From Phlebiopsis flavidoalba (Eukaryota > Basidiomycota > Agaricomycetes > Polyporales > Phanerochaetaceae): a stretch of DNA of 64,000 nt. Location: NCBI GenBank assembly GCA_035772785.1, contig JAOCPU010000044.1:180001-244000 (forward strand). Direction: 5' to 3'. A program made the translations under genes and the position numbers. A model generated the notes under the pieces. It made no database searches and was not told where the DNA came from. It worked only from the letters and a program-made list of their open reading frames with translations. Positions 33,677-46,262 of this stretch are shown here, one piece after another; the stretch's first letter is position 1, and the number at the start of each line of letters is the position of its first letter.

Positions 33677-35674
33677 GTGTTTGGCAAAAGGCCCTCCGAT
33701 CCTAACAGCAGCAAGCAAAAGCCAAATACAATAATGCTGCGCCCACAAGCAATTTTGAGACAGAATTCCCGCTGCCACCGCCACGTCTGTGATGACACTG
33801 TCCACATTTTCTCCGCTAGTGGTCCACCACGTGTAAACAAAACCTCAAAAGGAGCCAACAAGAGACCCCTCAAGAAGGCAAAGGGTCGCTGAAGCCCAGC
33901 CACAAAAAGTCTCAAAGCCTGCCGCTCAAGAGCCTCACTGAAAGAAACCTTCCCCACCGCTCGGTCCAAACCATCCCGGCACCCCGGAAATCGCAACCAT
34001 GCGAAAAGCCGCGCTATCCAAAAGTGCAGTTACTGCCCACCCAAGAAAACTGCCTCTTCAGGACAAGGAAGGGTAAAGCTTAAGGCGACACAAACCTGAA
34101 GATGAGCCTACCCCACTCCCCCGTCAAAGTTTCAAGATCAATGGATGGTTACATACGAGCAAAACTCCTGTACGGTTGTCCCCGGATGGTTTTGCCTTTT
34201 TACTGTCTCAGTCGAGGATGTCCTCTCACAAGTTTCAAGCTTAAAGCCCGATGTTTATGTTCCCCCCTGCACATAAATATCCTCTGTCAAGGCTGTTGCT
34301 GTCTTCCCCCACACGGTTGCAAATGGCTTGCGACTTGGGAGCGCGGACGAGATCATCAAAGTGTGGGATCTACGGAGGAGAAGAAAGAGGTGGGAGGGCT
34401 GATGCATCACGACAAGGTATGTCGCAAAGCCCACGTTCCAAACAAACCCGGCACTCCAAAATTTATGCAGGTTCCATTACACAGTATTGAGTTTCCAGTC
34501 ATCTCCGCTCGCATCTACCTTACTTTCAGCGTCGGAAGATGGCACGCTTATGTATCTTCCGAGCACGCGACTGGGTCCGTCTTGCGGGCGCTGAGAGGTC
34601 ACAAAGGACGAGTGAACAGCGATTGCTGTTCATTTTTTTTTTTTTTTTTTTCCCCCCCCTCCCGGCAAAGTCGCGATTTGAGTAGTTCGGGAAGGACATA
34701 GGACACCTACGTATGTGGGGACTTGATGCGAGGCAAAGGGGTCAGCAAGCACTAAGCTCGGCAAAGGTGCGTCGTTCCGTCTCACTCGGGATGTTAAACT
34801 ATATCCACGATCCTCTACGTAGAGGGTGAGTTGGTGCGCTGGAATTTTGGATGATGGCACGCTCTTCGTTTCGTTCAAACACTCTCAACACACTCGACAT
34901 CTATACCACGGTATGTTGTATATTATCAGACGTTTTTTTCGCAATGCTCACCGGCTACTGCAGGACATGGAATTACCATCACCTCACAACCCTGCACACA
35001 CTCGTCACGTCCATACATGACCTTAAATTTTGCAAACGTGTCGAGGGTGAAGGCGAGCTGTTTTGCTGGTAGCCGGAGACAGATAAGAAAGTCGCAGTGT
35101 ACGTATGACGTAGTCACCCCAGTACGCGAAAAGGTTCCTTCCGTAATTTTGCCCACATTGTAGGACACGAAAACCGGTACGTTATGTAGCGTTTATGCAG
35201 TCTATCACCTCGATGTCTCACTTGCGATACCTTAGCGTCAAGGCCGTGGATACACTCTCTATCGCGCTTCTTCCACCTCTGCCAAACTCAACCCGCACAT
35301 CAACAACTCTCGTCAGCACCATTTCCTCGGATGGCTGGATTCCGCGTATACTAAGACCTTGCCGCCGTTCCAAACATCTCATCTCGAACGACCTCACACA
35401 GATAGAGCCGGTAATCGCATACAACACCAAGGAAGCCGATTGACGTGTATGGCGATGGCCGATGGCGATGTTGCCGCTCCGCTCAACGCAAAGCGGAAAA
35501 ACGGGCGGTCGAGGATGAGAAAGTGCTGATGAGTGGGCGTCACATCAAAACCCGGAGGGAGACATTAGCGATGAAGAGGACGCTAATGAAGAGGGGGACA
35601 GTAGCAACGAGGAAGAAGATGAAGAGGAGGAGGAGGGTGAGGAGGAAGACGAGGACGAGATGGAGGAAGAGTAG
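33677..35674 (+). CDS. MAK11: WD40 60S ribosome-biogenesis factor (MAK11/PAK1IP1 type)
   Basis: MAK11 family proteins are nucleolar WD40 beta-propellers needed for 60S subunit assembly. A Lys-rich N-terminal part (VNKTSKGANKRPLKKAKGR ends near 33892) precedes KLLYG (about 34170), which matches the family's SYEKLLYG. Then come GSADEIIKVWDLRRRKEVGG (about 34341-34395), VLRALRGHKGRVNS (about 34578-34620), PSGKVA, WDLMRGKGV and LGKEG-like text, DGTLFV (about 34847), HDLKFCKRVEGEGEL (about 35020-35063), KKVAVYDVVT, SSDGWIR and GSRLTCMAMADGD (about 35435-35470). The tail is strongly acidic (about 35570-35671, EEDEEEEEGEEEDEDEMEEE) and ends at 35672-35674. The start at 33677 is uncertain; 34102 is an alternative. 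A T19C8 tract and several one-base indels break the frame. Confidence 0.85.
34633..34659 (+). repeat. T19 followed by C8 inside MAK11 coding sequence
   Basis: The tract falls between the codons for VAVH and SGKVA, in the conserved VAVHPSGKVA stretch between WD repeats. Only one T and a few C would be expected there. Confidence 0.85.
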
Positions 35675-35930
35675 TGACGAAAATCTGGACGCGTACGTAT
35701 GCAGATCCGTGGTATGTTTTACTATGTCCGCGTTACCCAGCACACACAGCACCCTACTGCGGCATTTTAATCCAGCCCTACCTTCGGGTACTTCAATACC
35801 GCTTGGTCACGATGTTCGCGTGATTCATTGAATCCCAGTTTGGTCACTGGGGGGGCGACCCTAAGTACTTTGTCACATTCCCTACATGGACGGATGATAA
35901 TCACCGATACTTGAAAGTAACCGCGGATTG

Positions 35931-38500
35931 CTAAGGCCTGGTGCTGTCCCTCTTGTGACGGCATTCGAATTTATGTCGCTTCCAATCACTGGAAAAGGAT
36001 TATGATTCTCTTGACCCGTTTGATCTGGAAGTGGGTGATATTTCGAACTTACCTAGTTTGACACCGTTTTATTGCAATACGCGACCAGTCCCGGCAACCT
36101 AGTGGCACACCCTAAGAGGATGCTCGGGGGGGTGGTAGACACTACAAAGGCAGTCTTACCCATCATACACCTCTCCAGTGGGCTCGTAGAACTGTGTATC
36201 CTCTTCTGATTTCGCGTTATCAACGGTGAGGGACTACGTCGAAGCTTGGGATGGGACCAGACGTGGAGGGCTGCCTGCTGACGTTGTCTGGGATTATCTC
36301 GAGGAGTAAAACTAGCCAAAGAGGTGGGACATATCATGGAGGGACCCGGACTTCGAGGAGCCACCGAACGACTGAGTGTTGTTGACGAATATAACGCAGT
36401 CGACCTGATCGTACTCGTGGTCTGTGTTCGTTGATAAGTCCTGCAATATTCTATGACAACCGCCGAGTATCATATGAAATACTAAGGCTATTTGCTGTCA
36501 AACGGATGGATATACACTACACGTCCGGTAAAGCTTTGTCAGCTTACTGTGCGGCAAACATGAGAGTCGTCAAGTATAGAGGTTTTGTGAAGAGTTTCGA
36601 GATCAATCCTATAATTGCTGTAAACCTGTACCTCAGGAAGCTGGCCATGCGGCGGTCTCAGTTCCCAATGGATGGTACCGTGCCAGTGTCAAAGGCCGTA
36701 CTAGAACTTCGTATGAGACTGGATGATAGCAACTCATTTTGTTGTGGATGAACATGTAATGCGTAATGTTTTGTTAATATCTGATAGAGCACAAATGGGC
36801 GGAACCATAAAGCGCGAGAGACGCGGCGTCGGTCGAGTGCGTCTCGCGGTGCAAGATTGCGACGTGACAAGCCGACAGCATACTCCACCAGAAAATGTCT
36901 CTCTCTAGATTGCTATCGAGGTCAAAGCCGATTGTATGGCATTTCGCCAGTAATATTTTGTTGTTTCCACGAGGGTGGCTGAGGGCGTTATCGTTTACAA
37001 ACGTCGTTGGTTCGCGAAACCGAAAGTTCCACGTATAAAGGGATTGTTGTATAGCCGGGCAGAGGTAGGAAGATGTGATAGATCCTTCAGGAAAGGATTT
37101 CACATGAAAGACTATTCGGATGGAATTAGAGGTCAAACCCGTTATATTAGCAGGTAGAAGCTTCTTAAGCCCTGGCAGGTTTGTCTTGGCATATAAACCC
37201 AGATCAGTGTTCAAAAGTCTCAAAAGGGGCCCCCCGACGCTGCGACCGCGTTTGTTTGTCATCATATTCATGGTCTGAGAATAGTCATGAGGCGGAACTG
37301 GAACCAAATTAAGATGTCTGAAATACCCACTAACCCGATGGGCATGCCGGACTGCCCTCGTTGCTCCGTGACGATTAAAAATTTTGCGATAGATCCCGTG
37401 TACGCAAAACCCGAGTTCGCAGGATTACGGAAGGATTCAGATGGCTGAACTGGTCGAGGTTAAAATACCACAACGGTTGTCGGTTAGCATTCCCATAGGT
37501 TGCTCCATAGTAGTGGGAGTTGGTAAGGACCGCTTGGAAATAGTTCCATTGGTGGACCTCGAGTAACGCTCGCGCGTCAGGAGAAGTAATGAGTTCAGGC
37601 AGAGAAGTGAAGCATAAGGGATGGTGCCATGTCACATAAGGTCTGAGGAAAGTTACAATTGGCAATAAGGAGATTCATCCTACATGAAAGATCGACATAC
37701 TATGGGTTCCAAGTTTGCCTCCCCAATAATCGAGCCAGCTCGCTACTTTTGAGTAACCAGCAGATGTAATCCGAAGAGATCCATTTAACCGCAAACCAGG
37801 AGCGACACCTGCACCCCAATAAGCAATCTTCTGACCTGACCTAGACCGCGACAGGGATGCGTCGTGGATCTTTCCAAGGAATCGGCTTAACAGGTCGCGA
37901 CGCTCGTGAAAATTCCCGGGATGTTTCGCTTCCCAACCTCTTTCACATAGTTGGGCCCAGTGGAGCAGGATCTTCGGCCCAGGTATTGAGTACGGAGACG
38001 ATAGAGTACATTCGAAAAAGTATTTCCAATGCAAGTTGGCAAGAGTTGAACAGCATGCTGCCGTAAGTCATGCATTATGTGGCGCAAGTCCGATGGTTTA
38101 GGACGATAAGTGGGCAGCAACGCTTACATAATCGTAGGTATAGACCCGCCTAAATAGGTGATACGCAATAAGGCGCTATTCATCCTATTTCGGCGTACCG
38201 CACACTACCGTGCCCTCACCAGATTTCAAAGCACTGCAGGTTATTCGCGAACACCCTTGCCGGCTATTTACACGGAGTAAGTTAACCCACACGGCATGTC
38301 TTGGTACTGCACACTCAACGCCAGCTATGGGACAGTCCTCAAAGGGGACGCTCAAACATGTTGTGGCTTCAAACTCGAATTTCGCGGGATCCACCCCGAG
38401 ATTTCGACGAGTTGACCCCTGCTAACGAAGCTCTAACAAGCTGAATATCAAGAACACCCTACCGTGTAACAGTGCAATTTCCCAGGTCTCTAGCTTCTGT
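35931..38500 (-). CDS. MYND zinc-finger protein, array copy 1
   Basis: This is the first of four paralogous minus-strand genes. The C-terminal MYND finger (a zinc-binding protein-interaction module) is split by a short intron. The first half ends AYCNKRCQ (about 36070-36090, with one extra A), and the second half reads SDWKRHKFEC (about 35955-35985), with stop 35931-35933. Upstream are an IGLISKL block (about 36595-36635), a segment matching the family's PMEFLQTV...NLWE block (about 37485-37560) and the SRSRSGQKIAYWG block (about 37820-37850). Above 38100 similarity to the other copies fades, so the N-terminus is uncertain and may be lost. Many frame breaks make this the most degraded copy along with copy 2. 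MYND genes are greatly expanded in agaricomycetes; the partners here are unknown. Confidence 0.6.
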
Positions 38501-38612
38501 CGGCTATGAAAACCTCCCAACAAGGTCTATGGCTACCCAGGCTCGGCTCATTTGAGGATTTGGGTTTCGACTGAACTTGAAGATAGCCCCAGAACTGATC
38601 TAGTAGGCTGGC

Positions 38613-41600
38613 TTGAGGTTGACGAGGCTGACAGGGGCAGTCAGTCTCCCGATTCATATACCACGGCCCTCTTGTGGCTGGCTGGTGCTCGCCCTCTTCG
38701 TCCGCTTCCCCTACATCCCCTTCGTCAAGATGCAGCCTCAAGCTGTACAGCTCATTCCAATCCTCTTCTACTGGGTAGTTTACCACTATCTTCGTTCCAC
38801 TCTTCAACGTCGCCACCCAACCTCGATGTCAAACATCCTCTTCGACTCCGGTATGCGCGCCATCGCCAGCACTCTTGCCCCGACCTCGCCGTCACCAAGT
38901 ACGTCTACCCCACCCTCGACGGCGACGACGCGGGCACCTACGAGTTCACGGCTCCCGACATCGAGCATTGCGAGCAAGTGTATCTGTCTACGTATTGGCC
39001 GACGTACCACGTTTGCGATTTCATGAAGATTGCAGGACTCGAGGACTGAGCTACGCGCTCAGGCGGGTTTCGTGAAATCTCCTAACATCACACTGGAAGC
39101 GGGGGCTTTCGACGGGTTTGCTACTGCTTTGACCTCAGGAACACTTCCTTTGCCTGAGCGCGATGGCGGCGCGAACTCAACTATGACTTACAAGTTCATG
39201 GATGAAGATCGTCATCCTCTCATGGACTACATTGAGCCTTACGGACTTCAAGCTGTCTTGTGCGTCCTTGCTATCATTATAATCACCGAGCTCGTAAGCG
39301 TAAGTGCACTCTCATTTCGAGCGGCATGACACTCATGGGGTTTTTGGATCCACAGAGGCTGTCTCGCGGCAAGGCTGACAGTGACGAGGAGTACGATCTA
39401 GCTTCACTGGAGAGACTTCGGGATGAGTGGGTCTGGCGATTGCAGGAACAGGACATGCAAGTGGGGGTTTCGATTACATGCTCGCCTCGCTCGCAGGATT
39501 GCGAGAGAGACAATGCCACAGTGCACAACGGCAAGTCACCGTTCCCACAAGGTGGATACCATCTTACATTGATTCCGCAGGGTCTCGCATGCTCTAGCAA
39601 GCTTCTGTGTGGCCAGCTCACCATGCGAGCAGACATAGCCAAAGACGACCTGTTGACCACCACCGCTGTCCACGTTCAAACGCGAGACGGCTCGTCAAGA
39701 TGAAGTTTCTACCCTTCGCGCCCTTCCGCACGACAACCTCTTTGTGAAGATCAATGTCCTTCGTGATTCATTCGACTCCAAGCAACGCGCTTTCGCAATG
39801 CTGCACAGCAGGAGGAGGATGTCGCCAGGATTGTCGGTCTGCAAGAGCGGATCGAGGAAGGTGAAGGTACGTTACGTGAATTAGCAGCAATGCGTTGTCT
39901 CACAAGTTGTACAGTCCAAGACCGAAGAGATGAACGAGATTGTCGATATCAAGACTGCGGAGGTTTCGCGTCGTAACTGAAGAGCTTGTGACCTTGCGCG
40001 CTGAGGTTGCGAGCTTGGAGACAGGCAACAACTCACTGCTTGAGAATATTGCGCGCCTGCTGGAAGCAATGGGTATTCGGGAGCGCCGTCGTGGAAACGA
40101 GAGAGGCCCAATCACTTACCGAATTGTTGTCGTGCAAGAAGGTGAGCTTGGGCAGTCAGATTGAGTAGATCGAATGCTGAGAAGTCCTAGGCTGAGGAAC
40201 AGCTCATTATGGCCGAAGAGGAAGCCGCGCGTATCCGCGCAGCTGCCCTTCAGGCCGAGCTAGCATCTTCCGTTGCCGCTCACCGCGCAGCGGAAAAGAG
40301 CACCTTCAGGCCGAGCTCGACGGACAAAGCGTCAAGAGATGGCCACACTGGCCGACGCCGCTTCTATTCATGCGGTCAAGGCGGCCGAACTCGCTGGGGC
40401 GCACGCCACTCTTCAGTCCGCACATGCAGAGACGACGACCCTAGCCGCATCCTCACCTCCCGGGTAACCAGCGCCCGCAACCACATCGCCCGGCTCCACA
40501 ACGCCGCCTCGCTTCTACTCGTCGAGCCCAACAAGGACGAGATTGCGACCCTTACCGCAGTCAACAATGCTGCTCGTGCCTCGCTCGCCCACCGCCACCA
40601 ACTCAGTCGAGTCTGCGAAGAACGAACTCGTTGACGCTGAGGCTCAGCGAGAGTTCAGTGTCGGCTTGGCCCAAGGCGCCCTCAATGACACTCTCGAGGC
40701 CCACAGGCGGACCATCAGCCCACTCAAAGCCACAGTTAACCAGCAGACGTCCTGCATCGCCTCTCTTAAACACCGCACGCGTTCGCTCAAAGATCACGCG
40801 TTCTCGATCGACGGTCAACGCGCCGACCTCGAAGCGATGCTCACCGAGAACGCGCCAGACTGGACCAGCACAACAAGAGACGAGCTAGCGGAGCTGGAAG
40901 CCGAACGCGAACGCGCGTTGAAGGAGTCCGAGGAGCGATGGGCCAAGACCGAGGCCATTAAACTCGCTTGCCGACGCAAAAGCGAAGGCGGCGGAAGAGG
41001 CGGTAGTTGCGGCCGAGAAGAAGATCACAGGGCACGGGCTCAAGATTGAAGGTGAACATGACGATGTTCCAGATGGAGCTCGAGAGTCTTCGGGCTGAGA
41101 ACGAGGGTCCACATCGCCCACCGCAACGCCCTCAAGGACGACTACGACGCTCTTCGCTCCGCGACCGAGTCGCTTCAGGACAAGATCGCTGAGCTCCCCG
41201 CGGCCTCAGGATGCGCGTCTTGAAGAGCTGGCGAACCGTGTCGAGGCCATTGAGGCTGCGCGCGACGCTGCTCACAGGGCCTCGTGCGACGTCCCCCCAG
41301 CCATCCGCCAACGGACCGCACAGGTCGAGAACTCCCAGAACACCGTCGCACTTCTGCAAGTCACCTCGGATGGGCTGGACACGAAGTTATCCGAGGCGCA
41401 CGCTGGGAGTGAAACACCAGACCGCAAAGCTGGCCGTCGCTAGGAAGGTGCAAGAGGACGCAGAGAGGAAGGTTGCGACGCTCAAGGCCTTGCTCTGTGC
41501 GTCTACTCCTGCACTGACCAGCTCGTCCGATCGCTCCTCGCGCTCTCCGTCTCTTTTCACCGTCTCCGCAGACTCCCAGCGATGGATTTGTCTCTGTCTC

Positions 41601-41674
41601 CCGTCATCGTCGGGCTTGAGGAAGTAGATATTACCGAGTCTATCACTGTCACAGAGATTCTATGCAAGGCTTAA
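38613..41674 (+). CDS. membrane-anchored coiled-coil protein of unknown function
   Basis: I do not recognise the family. The N-terminal part shows TKYVYPTLDGDDAGTYEF, HCEQVYLSTYWPTYHVCDF and SPNITLEAGAFDGFATAL (about 39080-39125), suggesting an extracellular or lumenal domain with NxT/NxS sites. One membrane segment follows (AVLCVLAIIIITELVS, about 39250-39298). An intron of about 60 nt (to about 39353) leads to a charged tail DSDEEYDLASLERLRDEW. From about 39700 to 41600 the sequence, across frame breaks, encodes long Ala/Glu/Arg-rich helices (IMAEEEAARIRAAALQAELA, AHATLQSAHAETTTLAA, RDELAELEAERERALKE), a strong coiled coil. It ends VGLEEVDITESITVTEILCK plus Ala, stop 41672-41674. It is possible that two genes are merged here, with the break near 39700. 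The start is uncertain. Confidence 0.55.
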
Positions 41675-41922
41675 TGCACTCTGTATTTATTATCCAAACG
41701 CACAATAATAGTACGACCTAATGGATATACATGCGTGCAATGTAGTCAGGCCGCGAGACGAGTAAAGCACCCGTACATTCTACAACATGGCTGCCATCCA
41801 GTCTCGTGAGGTCATTTTGAATCGAGATCAACATTCATTATTTTCACAACACCCGTTTGGCGACAATTACACATGACACTCCTGGATCAAGCGATGGCCT
41901 GAGACTGCGAGACTAGGCTGAT

Positions 41923-44900
41923 TTAACTAGATGGACATTCAGATTTTTGTGTACGTTTCCCAATCACTAAAAATGACACGGCCTCTGTCATCTCATATGA
42001 ACGCGTGACAACGTGAAGCTCACCTCTTCTGACAACGTTTATTGCAGTATGCGACAGCCGGCACCCATTACAACACCTTGAGAGAGTGCGCGGGATGGTA
42101 TATGCTACACAGGCAGGTCTTTCCCATCTGCATCTCCCGAGCGGCTCGTATCCGGACGTGCCCATCTCAGTGCGTTGAATTGGTGACAGTGAGGACTTCT
42201 TTTTTTTAGCCTTTTCCAGGAGCTGGCTGCAATGCGACGCTCTGCAGGGGCTGCTGCCTCCAGAGATGTTTTTTTTTTTTTGAGTGATAGAGGCGAGTCG
42301 GCAGCTCTTGGACAGAGTTCAACCAGAGAACGGTGAGTACGTTTGGCGTATATACTGTAGCCGAGCTGATCTCTAGGGGGTCTAAAATACCTGGCATTGT
42401 AGTGTTTTTTGTAAACATCTTGTGACAGCCGTCGAGCACGGTAATGAATTCAATCACTGGTTGAGAGCCATGAGCGGTCGTCTATTTTTTGACAGGCAGC
42501 ATTACGCTCACAGATTTGGTCAAGAAGGGGCACCAATTTGCATCTGCTTGCATGGAAAGGTACAAAGAGCTTTGAGATTAACCCTATGAGTGCGTAGACT
42601 TGCACCTCAGGGAAATCTCCTCAAGTTCTTTCAAGCCTGTCACTTCCTTCCATATGGTCAAACATATTCCTAACAGCCGTGATAAGAGTAAGGATGATGA
42701 CTGAGATAGCTGGAAATAGGTTGCGTACGTTTACGAGGAAGAGTGCTGAGGCGTAAAACATATGCAGGACTCATGCTGTGAACGAACGCGGTTCCCATGA
42801 ACACAGCGTGGTCGATCGACTTGCTGGCCATAATGCTCCACAGAAACTGCCTATCCAAGGTCAGTCCCAGATCCATGTGTGCATGTGAGCATATCCGGCA
42901 GAAATAAGAAACGGGTCATTATTGACAAGCGAGCGATGAGCCCCGTCGTTCACAAGTGCGCCCTGAGCGAAGGTCTCGAATATAGGCTTGCTTTACTTAG
43001 GTAGCAGTAAGGTTGGGCATGGAGAGGGAGCCTTCGGGTAACATGTCTGTAAATATGAGAGTCTGCTATGAATAATCTAATGCCTGGCCTTCATCATGGA
43101 GAAACCCTGCTCTCGAGCTGATTCATGCACGGACAGAACATCCAGGTGATGATTTGAAAGTCTGAGCTGGGAGCGTGTGACTTGCTCGTGGGGGCGGCGA
43201 GAATTCTAACAGGCGTACATAAGACTATACCTCAGGTGTAACCGACATGTAATCCGAACCCAGTATTTGGGCTTTTTTACTTTATTACCGATAACCTTCG
43301 AACAACTTGCTCTGCTCGCGAGTTCACGATTGTATAATCTCTTGGAGGGACCTCAAGTGTATCGATACGTCCTCGGACCTAACATGAACGCTGCTTTTCC
43401 CACCCTAAGGCCCAAATAGTGGTGTCTCTGGCGTCCCATAGGTTACCTCCTAGAGCCGCGGGAAATCCCGTAGAGGACTGTTTGGAGGAATTCCCAGTGG
43501 TGTGGCCAGTGAGAGATGCTGCGCGTCGTGAGCAGCAGAAAGTCCACACAAACAGTCCGAGCATCTTTCAGTAACCCCCCAAAAAAAAAAAAGGACCCCA
43601 AATTTTGGGGGGCAAGTCGGTATGGGTGCTCAGCAAATAACGGGTAGAGTCAAAACAAGAATAGACATAAACAGCATCTGGACGTGTTTCCACTCGGACT
43701 GAACAAGATCGCTCCCTCGAGTCTCCACACACATCGTCGCTCTAGAAGGGCGATGCTTGTACACGCAGTAAACACAAACCCGGTGATTCCACTAATGACA
43801 AGACTAACCGGTCCAGGACCCTGCAATGGCGCAACATTTTCAATTCCGGTTGGAGAAAGGAGGAAAGTAGGCTACCCGGCTTGCGAGTGCCCTCCAAAGA
43901 GATGCTCTCGCTTTCCAAATCTATGGGATGAAGTCGAGCCCAGCAGGAAGGATCTGAGCCAAGCCTCGAGGACATTCTGGGCAACTAAACGGGTCTGCCC
44001 GGATAGACCGAGTAAAAGAGACAGGCAGCGCTGAGCATGCTGCATCATAGGAGATAAAAACGGCTTACATTCGCAGTCGGATACTTGAGCCTCAATATCA
44101 AAGTTTTACAGAATTAATCCATATCTCGCGAACACATGCGTTAGATCAGTGAGTCCTAAAGATAGTATCGTACACATGTATGGACGGACCTATCCATTGC
44201 GAAGAGGGTTCACATTGTCCCCCTACAAATCACGATTTCCTATCCTAACATTTCCTATCTCGTTTCCAGCAAACTTGCAGACTAGTCGTTGTTTGCATCC
44301 GGCAAGATTTTCGCTGTTCCCAGCTAGCATGGCAGTCCGGTTTAGGCCACCTATGCCAATTGCTTATTTATAGACATACGTGTCATCATCGGAGGACCAT
44401 TAGATTCGCACCCACTGGCCACCCACAAGTTACGGATGTCTTCAGAGACATGCTTGGCAACCCTTGTTGTAAGAAACACTAACCCTTTGACGCGAAATAC
44501 CTCCTAAGGACAAGTTAGTAGGGAGTGTGCACGTGGAAACCGGGGGCAAACCGACGGATATGCATACCCAGACCGTGTTCCGACGTCCCGTCTTATAGCT
44601 TTTCGTGGATTGACTTCTGTTTGGTAGAATCAATTAGTCGGGGCGACCTATAGGTGGGATAGGTTTTGTAGGGGCTTGTTTGAGTGAAGACGCTTGGCGA
44701 CCAACGTGTAGAGTAAATGACTTCTACTTCTCTCTCTGTCACGGCTTCTTCACATCACGCCCATGTCAGGTAATCGCGAGATAATATCAGTAAGAGGACC
44801 ACGTAAAGATGAACGAGTGGTAGTTGAGAAGGAGGACCACGTTGCGTACAGTGATGGGCCCATTAACAAGCGTGCAGGAGAGCTATGACTTGCCTTAAGA

Positions 44901-45000
44901 GCGGGTCCAAGATACAGCCCGTCAGCCACTTGCCTGTTGACAACCCAGACGCACGCCCACGCTTCAAGCCTGGGAACAAAGGTAATGCCAGAAAAATAGA
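41923..45000 (-). CDS. MYND zinc-finger protein, array copy 2
   Basis: Paralogue of the other three MYND genes. The finger reads CCNGCRL, then AYCNKRCQKR, ending at a GTGAGC donor (about 42040-42075). After the intron it reads KRTQKSECPSS, which with a one-base correction becomes SDWKRHKSEC, with stop at 41923-41925 directly after. PEVQVYALIGLISKL is intact at about 42563-42607, and an NLWDAR-type block lies at about 43425-43450. VLEAW lies near 43970, as in copy 3. The upper part (44000-45000) shows only scattered matches (LAGNSEN near 44310), and the start near 45000 is inferred from the spacing to the promoter block shared with copy 3. T13 and A12 runs occur at 42269-42281 and 43581-43592. 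Function unknown; probably a protein-interaction role. Confidence 0.6.
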
Positions 45001-45362
45001 CAATGCCCGTAAATAGCACGACTATTCAAATTTCTCTCAGTATATCCGATTTAGTGCTACTCAATAACTTTGAACCTCTTAACACGTTTTGTCTGATAGG
45101 TCAAAGTACACACGCGTGGACTTACACCCGTTGGTCAGCCGTGCGCGTGAGACTCTGATGTTCCAACGAGGGAGTGGCCTTTCCAAATATAACATGTTCT
45201 TGCTCGGACTTTGATTCGGCCGATGACGCGTTTGAAGCCTCGAATCTTCGCGCTGTACAGTGACCTGTAGCTAGAATGTAGCCATTCGTACGTAGATTCG
45301 GAGACAACGCTCGTTTGTAGGGTTCGTTGAGGTCGCGCACAAGTACATATAGCGCCTACGGA

Positions 45363-45470
45363 ACGCGACAAATGAGCTTCGCGTGGCGTCTGCGTGGGGG
45401 CGCGCTTAGATCGAGGGCCGACGTCGACGAGCTGCTACTTGCCATCTTCACTGACAGTGTTCAACAAGGG
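45363..45470. repeat. duplicated promoter-region block of MYND copy 2
   Basis: GCGACAAATGAGC and GCGTGGCGTC, then a GC-rich stretch, GAGCTGCT and CTTGCC, match 49313-49456 in the same order. Both lie about 370-400 bp beyond the inferred start of a MYND gene, so this is likely upstream regulatory DNA copied with the gene. Confidence 0.7.
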
Positions 45471-46262
45471 CGTATCTTCCTCTGAAATAATTGGCACGCG
45501 GATACCTTGAGAAAATTCACTAGTCTTACCTCGTGTCGAAACCATACTTAGCAACCATCCAGGGAAGACCTGCTCGGTTCACGACGCAATGTCCAGCCGT
45601 CGGCCGACAGCATCGCGCAGTTCCTCCGCACTACTGCGCATGCAGCAAGACTACGCGTGTTTGTCACTAGATCCTGTTATAACAAACAAGTTCCCAATCA
45701 AAGATGGCAACTAGTTCCCACAGTCTTATAGATTGACTTGGACTCAGCGCAGGCATAGAGTGTGAGCCTTGTGGCCCGGCACACGTCTGCCCTAGGGACC
45801 CGTCAGAGCACTCCGGTGCTTACTCATGCGAGTGTAATAAGAGAATGTGAATTATCCAGTGATCAGCTTTTGGACATAAACGGCACACAAAGCCTGTGTA
45901 CTACATATACAGGACCTGTGCCTTCGACATTGACTCGTGCTGAGCAAAATTCCGATGTGCATACATGTTTTGGCCGGTATGTGCTGTATACTGGTAAGCA
46001 GGCTTGCAACGCTTTTGAGTCCCTGGATCGCTGATGTGGCCATATACTGACCCAATCGTGTTCGAGAAGGGCTGGGGCCTCAGTCGGGAGGGATCTTCGA
46101 GTCAGTAACACACATGTACATTTTACGAATTAGCTGCTATCGAATGTCGTGACGCCATGTGATTGATGAATCAGAATTATCATTGTTTCACAGCACTTGT
46201 TTGGCAGCAATTACAAAAATAACGCTCTCTGGGTTCGAATGACAGTCCGTAGACCTGCGATA
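45471..46262. other. intergenic region between MYND copies 2 and 3
   Basis: No gene is recognised. The part at about 46130-46240 resembles 41800-41885, the 3' flank of copy 2, with a shared TTTGGCxxCAATTAC string. This supports duplication of whole gene units. Confidence 0.5.

Noticed and set aside
33412..33996. 194-residue minus-strand frame with a hydrophobic segment
   Set aside because: It has no family match, and the opposite strand carries the Lys-rich N-terminal part expected for MAK11. A separate gene cannot be fully excluded.
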